Assembly (NCBI GenBank): GCA_945614335.1
Contig: CALZAP010000021.1
Location: 1-11,023, forward strand
Direction of reading: 5' to 3'
DNA length: 11,023 nucleotides
Origin: an uncultured Prevotella sp.
GTDB taxonomy: Bacteria > Bacteroidota > Bacteroidia > Bacteroidales > Bacteroidaceae
Shown: positions 1-5,484 of the stretch, one piece after another
How the letters are laid out: each line of letters starts with the position of its first letter
Position numbering within the stretch: the first letter of the stretch is position 1
Translations under genes and position numbers: made by a program
Notes under the pieces: generated by a model
Seen by the model: the letters and a program-made list of their open reading frames with translations, nothing else
Database searches by the model: none
Told to the model about the DNA's origin: nothing

Positions 1-178
1 TGTCTAAATGAGGAGTGAGGAATGATTGGTGATTATTCGCAGAAAAATGGGGAAATGTTTGGAGAATTGGATTTTTCTTGCGCCATTTTTAGATAAAATG
101 GGCTGCATCACAAAAAAAATAAAAAAAATGCTTTTTTATTTGGTTTTGTCTTCGATTTAAATAAAAATCTCACGCTCA
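1..178. other. AT-rich stretch without a recognisable gene
   Basis: I see no convincing coding sequence here. There is a perfect 7-bp inverted repeat (CCATTTT at 83-89, AAAATGG at 95-101, 5-nt loop). Further on is an A-run/T-run stretch at about 111-140 that could fold as a weak AT-only hairpin. Either could be the end of a transcript from outside the window, but neither has the GC stem plus T-run of a clear intrinsic terminator. Confidence 0.4.
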
Positions 179-202
179 GAAATGAAAATTTATTCTCATT
201 TC
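179..202. promoter_or_regulatory. inverted repeat abutting the toxin-antitoxin promoter, possible operator
   Basis: A 24-bp imperfect palindrome has outer arms GAAATGA (179-185) and TCATTTC (196-202); 10 of its 12 base pairs match. It ends one base before the -33 element of the promoter in front of the antitoxin gene. Antitoxins with a ribbon-helix-helix fold commonly bind such palindromes to repress their own operon. The operator role is inferred from position and symmetry only. Confidence 0.45.
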
Positions 203-203
203 C

Positions 204-234
204 TTTGCTAAATCGATTTTTTGCACTATCTTTG
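204..234 (+). promoter_or_regulatory. Bacteroidota-type promoter of the toxin-antitoxin operon
   Basis: TTTG (204-207), a 19-nt spacer, then TATCTTTG (227-234) match the Bacteroidota primary sigma consensus TTTG / TAnnTTTG. Transcription would start at about 239-241, leaving a leader of roughly 22 nt before the antitoxin ATG at 263. There is a purine-rich stretch but no strong Shine-Dalgarno, as is usual in this phylum. Confidence 0.75.
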
Positions 235-262
235 CGGTGTGAATTAAAAGAAAGGGACAGAT

Positions 263-493
263 ATGAATACTTTGACTATTGACCAGAATATATATAATGG
301 AGCTGAATTGTACGCTAAAAGGCATAATATTAGTCTTCAGACCATGGTGGAGGAAATGCTGAAAAATGTCATTTCTTCTAAACCATCTAAGGAACCTTCT
401 GCTTTGCCTGCCAAATGGGAAAAATTATGCGGCATTCTTAGAGGTGTATCTGATGAGAATGACGAACGGTTTAATTACATAATCAATAAGTAG
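263..493 (+). CDS. antitoxin of a type II toxin-antitoxin pair (DUF6364/ribbon-helix-helix-like)
   Basis: A 76-residue protein encoded immediately before a PIN-domain toxin. Residues 1-35 read like a ribbon-helix-helix DNA-binding unit: a short strand (LTID), then two helices separated by the turn around NIS. The rest is a polar linker with several Pro and Lys, followed by a tail containing a conserved-looking Trp (W52) and an acidic patch (DENDE). In this class of antitoxin the C-terminal tail wraps the toxin and blocks its active site. I infer that the dimer also represses the operon through the inverted repeat at 179-202. The stop codon lies 4 nt before the toxin's start, so translation is probably coupled. 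Assignment rests on gene order, size and the N-terminal pattern; the exact family name is less certain. Confidence 0.75.
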   Translation: MNTLTIDQNIYNGAELYAKRHNISLQTMVEEMLKNVISSKPSKEPSALPAKWEKLCGILRGVSDENDERFNYIINK

Positions 494-497
494 AGTT

Positions 498-905
498 GTG
501 AAAAAGGTTTTTGTTGATACAAATGTCTTGTTAGATTTTTTCCTTTGCCGGGAAGGAGTTAGCCATGCCAGAAGTATTTTACTTATGGGTTATGGTGAAA
601 CATGTGAACTGTATGTTTCATCGTTGGCCTTTTCTCACTTGGCATATATTATGAGAAAGGTTGCAAAGGGCAATGCTCTTTATGACATTCTCGACACGTT
701 GATGGAGATGGTGAGAATCGTATCTGTTGACAGAAATGTTATTGCTGACTCTGTAGCTCTTAGGGCAAATGATTTTGAAGATGCTATCCAGTATTATTCG
801 GCAAAGAAGATTGGTGCTGATTATATTGTTACTAACAACATCAAGGATTTTGGATTCTCAGATATTAATGTAGTTAAACCCATTGATTTCCTTAGGTTTC
901 ATTAG
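498..905 (+). CDS. PIN-domain ribonuclease toxin (VapC-like)
   Basis: A 135-residue single-domain PIN protein, the normal length for such toxins. These enzymes are Mg2+/Mn2+-dependent RNases that cut specific RNAs and halt growth until neutralised by the antitoxin. Visible motifs: VDTNVLLD at residues 6-13 (metal-binding D7, with N9), DFEDAIQYYSA at 92-102 (D95), and VTNNIKDF at 111-118 (N113, D117). The acidic residue that most VapC proteins carry in the second motif (after the VSSL strand, residues 40-43) appears to be replaced by His47. Related Bacteroidota PIN proteins that I recall have Asn there, so this may be a subfamily trait and not inactivation. The start is a GTG 4 nt after the antitoxin stop; it gives the expected N-terminus just before the first strand. 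Codon use is AT-rich compared with the core genes to the right, consistent with horizontal acquisition. Confidence 0.85.
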   Translation: MKKVFVDTNVLLDFFLCREGVSHARSILLMGYGETCELYVSSLAFSHLAYIMRKVAKGNALYDILDTLMEMVRIVSVDRNVIADSVALRANDFEDAIQYYSAKKIGADYIVTNNIKDFGFSDINVVKPIDFLRFH

Positions 906-953
906 ATAGACAGTACCTATGTGGTTCTTGTTGGAAATGGATGACCGTGGGCG

Positions 954-1012
954 GGACTCCCAACGCTCACGATGTGAGCTTTAATTCATTAAGGTAGCCG
1001 ACGGGCATCAGA
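954..1012. repeat. 59-bp direct repeat, copy 1 (truncated at a hairpin loop)
   Basis: It matches 1100-1158 at 58 of 59 positions, offset 146 bp. The only difference (G971 versus T1117) falls in the 3-nt loop of an internal GCTCAC/GTGAGC palindrome, so the stem is kept in both copies. The copy ends in the loop of the AGCCGACGGGC hairpin and lacks that hairpin's right arm, which copy 2 has. Confidence 0.85.
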
Positions 1013-1099
1013 TAATGATTTTTTTTCTAATCATCCCCCGTCCCCTTCTTTGCTAAAGAAGGGGCTCCACCTCTCCTACGGCTTCCTCCCCTCAGGGGA

Positions 1100-1158
1100 G
1101 GACTCCCAACGCTCACTATGTGAGCTTTAATTCATTAAGGTAGCCGACGGGCATCAGA
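1100..1158. repeat. 59-bp direct repeat, copy 2
   Basis: Near-identical to 954-1012. Here the sequence continues into the complementary arm GCCCATCGGCT (1159-1169), which completes an 11-bp stem, and then into further hairpins up to 1261. This looks like the more complete copy of the element. Confidence 0.85.
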
Positions 1159-1281
1159 GCCCATCGGCTGTGAGTTTTGACGCAACAGAGTTGCGAGTGT
1201 TTATGCGCCGAGGGCGCGGCTGCGCATTCGGGAGCGGAAGCCTTAACCCCCCACTGGGGGGCAGAGGGACCACAGGGGCTC

Positions 1282-1737
1282 CAGGTGCTCGTCAGTGTTG
1301 ATTTTTTTTCGGAGGGGTTTGACTGTCCGGATGTGGAGTTTATACAGCTGGCACGGCCTACGCTGTCGTTGACGAAATACCTGCAGATGGTGGGACGCGG
1401 ACTGCGGCCTTGCAAGGATATACAAGGACGAGCCAGGGATGACGTGGCTGCAACAAGACCTTGACCACGCTCCCGTCAGAGAGGAAGAGGCTGGCGGAAG
1501 GAAGGAGTCGGGGAGAATAAAGAGTTCTGGGTGGACGGGCCTTCGGGCTTTACCTACCGCCACCGTCCGGTGATGCGCAAGAGGGGATTTGTGGAGCTGC
1601 TTTGTGATGGCGAGGTGGTATATATCCAGAACATCAGAGATGAACAGTTTATGCCATACCGCAACTGGGAGATACGTGCCGACGAGCTTATGATTATCAA
1701 CAAGGCCGGAGCGGACTTGGAGATAAAGAAAATGTAG
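1282..1737 (+). pseudogene. remnant of a DEAD/DEAH-type superfamily 2 helicase (C-terminal pieces)
   Basis: From 1282 one frame reads as helicase motif V (VDFFSEGFDCPDVEFIQLAR) and then motif VI (QMVGRGLRP), the ATP-binding arginine motif of superfamily 2 helicases. The frame then hits a TGA at 1462-1464. A second block in the same frame, from about 1513 (ENKEFWVDG) to the TAG at 1735-1737, reads like the far C-terminus of such a protein (PYRNWEIRADEL). Between the blocks, the +1-shifted frame from about 1412 to 1513 reads plausibly (MTWLQQDL, then acidic residues), which suggests one or two frameshifts; one lies near the G-run at 1510-1513. The ATPase half with Walker motifs is absent. Upstream, the reading frame passes straight into the palindromic repeats, so an insertion or deletion there probably removed the 5' part. 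The middle region of intact relatives also seems to be missing. It could not make a working helicase. Confidence 0.75.
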
Positions 1738-1748
1738 GGTTCTCCCTT

Positions 1749-1759
1749 CCCCCCCCCCC
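1749..1759. repeat. homopolymer of 11 C
   Basis: An uninterrupted run of 11 C between the convergent helicase remnant and dnaB. On the minus strand it is a G-run starting with the last base of the dnaB TAG stop codon. Length changes would fall after the stop and leave DnaB unaltered. Confidence 0.9.
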
Positions 1760-3306
1760 TAAAACGGCATGGGGCCGTCGACGGGGGGAATGGTGGAAGG
1801 GTCGAAGGGGGTGTAGTCGGGAGACTGCACGGGAGGGTTGTCGCCATTGATGCGCGAACCCATTATCTCTCCTTCGTTGGCCGGAAGGGAACGAGTGAGA
1901 GAGGAGTCTTCAGGATTCTCGAAACGTGTGAACTCGCCGCGGAAGGTGAGAAGAACGTCGCCGGTGGCTCCCTTACGGTGCTTGGCGATGATAATCTGTG
2001 CCATGCCGTGAAGGTCGCGGCCTTTCTCGTCCTGATAGATGTGATAGTATTCGGGACGATGGACGAAGAGCACCATGTCGGCATCCTGCTCGATGGCTCC
2101 CGACTCGCGGAGGTCGCTGAGCTGCGGACGCTTGCCTTCAAGGCCCTCGCGGGACTCAACACCACGGTTGAGCTGACTGAGGGCGAGGATGGGGATGTCG
2201 AGCTCCTTGGCCAGACCCTTCAGCGAGCGCGAGATGGTGGACACCTCTTCCTGACGGCTGCTGAACCGCATGCCGTTGGCGTTCATGAGCTGGAGGTAGT
2301 CGATCATGATGAGCTTCACTCCATGTTCGCGCACCAGTCGGCGTGCCTTTGTGCGGAGCTCGAACACCGAGAGGCCGGGAGTGTCGTCGACGTAGAGCGG
2401 AGCGCCGATAAGGCCGTTGATGCGCTTGTCGAGACGGTCCCATTCGTCGGGCTTGAGCTGTCCGTTGAGTATCTTGCTTCCCTGTATCTCGCAGCAGTTG
2501 GATATCAGTCGGTTGACGAGCTGCACGTTGCTCATTTCGAGTGAGAAGAAGGCTGTGGGCACCTTGAAGTCTGCCACGATGTTCTTTGCCATGGAGAGGG
2601 CGAAAGAGGTTTTTCCCATGGCGGGGCGTCCGGCAATGATGACAAGGTCGGAAGGCTGCCAGCCGCTGGTGATGTCGTCGAGCTTGTGATAGCCTGTGGG
2701 CACGCCGGTAAGGCCGTCCTTGTTTGCCGCCGCCTTCTGTATTACCTCGATGGCGTTGGTGATGACGGGGTCGATCTGCGTGTAGTCTTTCTTCATGTTG
2801 CGCTGGGAAAGCTCGAAGAGCGAGCCCTCGGCCTCCTGCATCAGTTCGTCCACGTCCACAGTACCGTCAAACGCCTTTGTCTCTATGACGCTGGCGAATG
2901 AGATGAGCTGGCGGGCGAGGAATTTCTGTGCCACGATGCGGGCGTGGTACTCGATGTTAGCCGAGGAAGCCACGTTGGCCGCCAGTTCGGTGACGTATAT
3001 CGGTCCGCCCGCCTTCTCGATGTTGCCGTTACGTTCCAGTTCGTTGGTGACGGTGAGAATGTCCACCGGTTTTTCAGCCATGCTCAGGCTTCTGATGGCT
3101 TCGTAGATGAGCTGGTTGCGCTGCTCGTAGAAGCTTTCGGGATAGAGTATCTCGCAGACCACGGCATAGGCGTCGCGGTCGATCATGAGTGCTCCGAGCA
3201 CCGCCTTCTCCACGTCGAGAGCCTGTGGCTGCAGGTGTCCGTATGTATTGTCGACAGGTGTTGTCTTGCTTGTCTTCCTTGTTTTTGTAGTATTGTTGTC
3301 AGCCAT
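1759..3306 (-). CDS. dnaB: replicative DNA helicase DnaB
   Basis: The hexameric 5'-3' helicase that unwinds DNA ahead of the replisome and is the anchor for primase. At 515 residues it has the usual length for Bacteroidota. A low-complexity Thr/Lys-rich start (1-25) is followed by the N-terminal helical domain (about 26-125, beginning PQALDVEKAVLGALMID), a linker, and the RecA-like ATPase domain (about 195-455). Motifs: Walker A GRPAMGKT at 226-233, H1a FFSLEMS at 253-259, Walker B LIMIDYLQL at 332-340 (D336), H3 ALSQLNRG at 375-382, H4 region LRESGAIEQDADMVLFVHRP at 399-418, and the terminal KHRKGATG at 442-449. The last 60 residues are Pro/Asp-rich and probably disordered. No intein interrupts it. 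It lies 18 nt after the GHL10-family gene and is the last gene of the minus-strand run, so it may be read from an upstream promoter; I saw no clear TAnnTTTG site directly in front of it. Confidence 0.97.
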   Translation of the reverse strand: MADNNTTKTRKTSKTTPVDNTYGHLQPQALDVEKAVLGALMIDRDAYAVVCEILYPESFYEQRNQLIYEAIRSLSMAEKPVDILTVTNELERNGNIEKAGGPIYVTELAANVASSANIEYHARIVAQKFLARQLISFASVIETKAFDGTVDVDELMQEAEGSLFELSQRNMKKDYTQIDPVITNAIEVIQKAAANKDGLTGVPTGYHKLDDITSGWQPSDLVIIAGRPAMGKTSFALSMAKNIVADFKVPTAFFSLEMSNVQLVNRLISNCCEIQGSKILNGQLKPDEWDRLDKRINGLIGAPLYVDDTPGLSVFELRTKARRLVREHGVKLIMIDYLQLMNANGMRFSSRQEEVSTISRSLKGLAKELDIPILALSQLNRGVESREGLEGKRPQLSDLRESGAIEQDADMVLFVHRPEYYHIYQDEKGRDLHGMAQIIIAKHRKGATGDVLLTFRGEFTRFENPEDSSLTRSLPANEGEIMGSRINGDNPPVQSPDYTPFDPSTIPPVDGPMPF

Positions 3307-3324
3307 GTGTAAAAATGATAAATA

Positions 3325-4806
3325 TTAGAGTGACACTTTCTTTTTCACAGCCTTGCTCTCGTTTTGCATTCTGTCGAGAGAAGTGACCATGTAGGTGTAT
3401 TTTCTCTTTCCTGAGTCGTAAGGCAGTTTATAGAAGGTATCGGTGGTGATGGCTATGATTTTTGCGGGGTTACCGATATCGCATTTCTCCCCATTTTCAA
3501 ATCTGTAAACCACATATTTCTCCGCCTTGTCTTTCCAGCCATGTCCCTTTGGAGCAGTCCAGAAGAGAATGTATCCGTCGGAGGTCCACACGGCTTTCAC
3601 CTTGCGCGGCTTTTTTGGTGCCTTGCCGTCGATGAAAGGCATGAGAGGCTGGAGGGCGGGTGTCTTCCAGTACTGTTCGCGCAGGAGGGTGCCGTAGTTG
3701 CCCACGTTGTCGACGGCGGCTTTGGCATACCAGAGCACTGTGCCTTTCACGTTTCTCATCTGCATGTGGAGGTTCATCTTCGCGGGAAGCTGGTGGCTGT
3801 TGACATTTGAGGGGTCGGGGTATTTCACCGTTCGCTCCACGTCCTCGCCAATGTAAAGAGGCCTGCCGCCGGCATAGTGGTTCCACCATTCGATGAGGGT
3901 GGTGTAGTCGGCAGTGGGATGGCCTATCTGCCAGTATATCTGGGGCACGCAATAGTCTATCCAGCCGTTGTTGATCCAGAGAAGCACGTCGGCGTAGAGG
4001 TCGTCGTAGTTCTGCAGGCCTTTGGTATTGCTGCCCATACGCGAGCTTTGCTTGTTGCGGTAGATGCCGAAGGGAGACACGCCGAACTTCACCCAAGGCT
4101 TGGTCTTGGCGATGGTCTCGTGGAGCTGGCGTATGAAGAGGTTGACGTTATAGCGTCGCCAGTCGCCCAGGTCGCTGATGCCGTTAGACATGGTGCTGAA
4201 CTCCTTCTTGTCGGGTATGGACTGTCCGGCAGCGGGGTAGGGATAGAAATAGTCGTCGATGTGGAGTCCGTCGATGTCGTATCGCTTCACTATGTCTTCC
4301 ACAACGTTGCAGATGTAGTTGCGGTTTACCTCTAGTGCGGGGTTCATGATGAGTTGTCCGTCGTAGGAGAACACACGCTCGGGGTGTTGTGCAGCCACAT
4401 GGTTGGCGGCGAGCTGCGACGTGGTCTTTGTCTTGGCGCGGTAGGGGTTTATCCATGCGTGGAGCTCCATGCCGCGGCGGTGGCACTGGTCGATCATCCA
4501 CTGCAGCGGGTCCCAATAGGGCGAGGGAGTCTTGCCCTGCTGTCCGGTGAGGAAGCGGCTCCAAGGCTCTATGCTGCTTTGGTATAGGGCGTCGCACTCA
4601 GGCCTTACCTGGAAGATGATGGCGTTGCAGCCGTCTTTCTGCAGTTCGTCGAGTTGGTATGACAGTGTGGCCTGCATCTTTTCTGTGGACATGCCGAGGA
4701 ACTGTCCGTTGACGCATTGTATCCACGCTCCCCTGAATTCACGTTTCGGCTGTGCCACGGCCGTAATGGCCGCAATGATCATTGTGAGTAAGAGTTTTGT
4801 TCTCAT
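3325..4806 (-). CDS. secreted glycosyl hydrolase-like family 10 protein (GHL10/DUF187; DigH/YngK type)
   Basis: A 493-residue exported protein. Residues 1-18 form a signal peptide: basic MRTK, a hydrophobic core, and a signal peptidase I site AVA|Q at 16-19, with no lipobox Cys. The body (about 22-390) is the TIM-barrel-like GHL10 domain. Landmarks are FRGAWIQ at 24-30, AIIFQVRPECDALY at 62-75, RGMELHAWINPYRAK at 111-125, DGLHIDDYFYP at 179-189 and VKFGVSPFGIYR at 239-250. The acidic pair D184/D185 is a candidate catalytic site, inferred from conservation. The last ~95 residues, from PRKVKAVW, look like a fibronectin type III domain. The E. coli relative DigH cleaves peptidoglycan glycan strands stripped of stem peptides, so a cell-wall role is plausible; a polysaccharide substrate is also possible. 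Its ATG overlaps the stop codon of the HAD gene (ATGA), so the two are probably translationally coupled. Confidence 0.88.
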   Translation of the reverse strand: MRTKLLLTMIIAAITAVAQPKREFRGAWIQCVNGQFLGMSTEKMQATLSYQLDELQKDGCNAIIFQVRPECDALYQSSIEPWSRFLTGQQGKTPSPYWDPLQWMIDQCHRRGMELHAWINPYRAKTKTTSQLAANHVAAQHPERVFSYDGQLIMNPALEVNRNYICNVVEDIVKRYDIDGLHIDDYFYPYPAAGQSIPDKKEFSTMSNGISDLGDWRRYNVNLFIRQLHETIAKTKPWVKFGVSPFGIYRNKQSSRMGSNTKGLQNYDDLYADVLLWINNGWIDYCVPQIYWQIGHPTADYTTLIEWWNHYAGGRPLYIGEDVERTVKYPDPSNVNSHQLPAKMNLHMQMRNVKGTVLWYAKAAVDNVGNYGTLLREQYWKTPALQPLMPFIDGKAPKKPRKVKAVWTSDGYILFWTAPKGHGWKDKAEKYVVYRFENGEKCDIGNPAKIIAITTDTFYKLPYDSGKRKYTYMVTSLDRMQNESKAVKKKVSL

Positions 4807-5432
4807 TGTTGTTCATTAAGTTTTTCTTCAATTAATCCAGTCCAGTCTTCGCCGTTGTTTACGAGCAGCGTCTTGATGCCGAGGGCTTTTGCCGCCTCGA
4901 TGTTGCGAGGTCCGTCGTCGAGGAAGAGAGTTTCTTCCGGCACGAGGTTTTCGCCTTTGATGACGGCATCGAAGAACACGTTCGAGGGTTTCATGGCTCC
5001 GCATTTATAGCTCATGTAAGCCTCGTCGAGGTAGTGGCCGAGGGAGTGTCCCTGACCGTCGAACTCGTCGCTCATGACCCACGACATCATGAAGGGGTTG
5101 GTGTTAGAGAGCAGCACGACGCGATAGCCCCGTTTGCGGAGTTCCGCCATCTTGTCGAGATTGCGTTGTGGCACGCCGCCACAATAGCCGAGCCATCCGT
5201 GGCGACATTCCTCCCATGAAAGTTCGTGACCCACGAGAAGGCTCAGTTCGCGGCGGAAGTCCTCTTCGCTAATCTTTCCCGCCTCAAGGTCGCCGAAGAT
5301 GCCTTGTTGGGTGTAAGCGTCGAGGCGTTGTTCGGCGTCGTGCAGTCCAAGAGCCTTGAAGCGCTCTATGGCTTGTTGTTGGTTGAGTGTTATGACCACT
5401 CCTCCCATATCGAAAAGTATTGTCTTAATCAT
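4803..5432 (-). CDS. HAD-superfamily hydrolase (YihX-like, subfamily IA)
   Basis: A 209-residue cytosolic phosphatase-like protein. Motif I is LFDMGGV with nucleophile D8; the usual second Asp of DxD is Gly (G10), a substitution also seen in YihX, which has FDLGNV there. The helical C1 cap covers about residues 16-85. Motif II is LLSNTN (S109), motif III contains K148 in CGAMKPS, and motif IV is LFLDDGPRNIEAA with D172 and D173. All positions needed for phosphate transfer except the second Asp of motif I are present. E. coli YihX dephosphorylates alpha-glucose-1-phosphate, but substrate cannot be read from the sequence. It sits 47 nt after metH and overlaps the next gene by 4 nt. The start ATG directly precedes the first strand, as expected. 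Confidence 0.9.
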   Translation of the reverse strand: MIKTILFDMGGVVITLNQQQAIERFKALGLHDAEQRLDAYTQQGIFGDLEAGKISEEDFRRELSLLVGHELSWEECRHGWLGYCGGVPQRNLDKMAELRKRGYRVVLLSNTNPFMMSWVMSDEFDGQGHSLGHYLDEAYMSYKCGAMKPSNVFFDAVIKGENLVPEETLFLDDGPRNIEAAKALGIKTLLVNNGEDWTGLIEEKLNEQQ

Positions 5433-5451
5433 AATTCAATTTTTTTATTTG

Positions 5452-5484
5452 TTTAACTCCTTTAACTCAAGAAGTGGAGTTAAA
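5452..5484. repeat. inverted repeat between metH and the HAD gene
   Basis: TTTAACTCC (5452-5460) pairs with GGAGTTAAA (5476-5484), a 9-bp stem with a 15-nt loop. A second copy of TTTAACTC (5461-5468) can pair with the same right arm, an 8-bp stem with an 8-nt loop, so two alternative hairpins compete. It overlaps the metH stop codon. On the minus strand no T-run follows, so it is not a canonical terminator; processing or attenuation is possible but unproven. Confidence 0.45.

Larger units (their letters stand above)
906..1281. repeat. palindrome-rich non-coding mosaic (cluster of about nine hairpins)
   Basis: No gene is supported here. The stretch is built from short palindromes: 965-979, 1015-1034, 1042-1064 (perfect 10-bp stem, CCCCTTCTTT with a GCT loop), 1084-1102 (8-bp stem, TCA loop), 1111-1125, 1142-1169 (11-bp stem with one C-A mismatch), 1181-1195, 1203-1227 and 1247-1261 (six C, ACT, six G). 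Two copies of a 59-bp repeat are included. It resembles REP/MITE-type dispersed intergenic repeats. The first hairpins may also end the toxin-antitoxin transcript, although none has a clean T-run after it. Open frames across it on either strand are chance readings through the repeats. Confidence 0.65.

Noticed and set aside
1042..1064. Intrinsic terminator for the toxin-antitoxin operon
   Set aside because: The 10-bp stem is strong, but it is followed by GC-rich sequence with no T-run on either side of the expected direction; it fits the repeat cluster better.
906..1281. CRISPR array
   Set aside because: There are only two repeat copies, 59 bp long with an 87-bp gap containing hairpins, and no regular spacers or cas genes.
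1116..1563. Two overlapping minus-strand open frames opposite the repeats and helicase remnant
   Set aside because: They read through palindromes and the opposite strand of recognisable helicase motifs, have no recognisable domain, and show biased composition.
1978..2544. 188-codon plus-strand frame
   Set aside because: It lies wholly opposite dnaB, whose motifs are unambiguous; it is an antisense shadow of a GC-rich gene.
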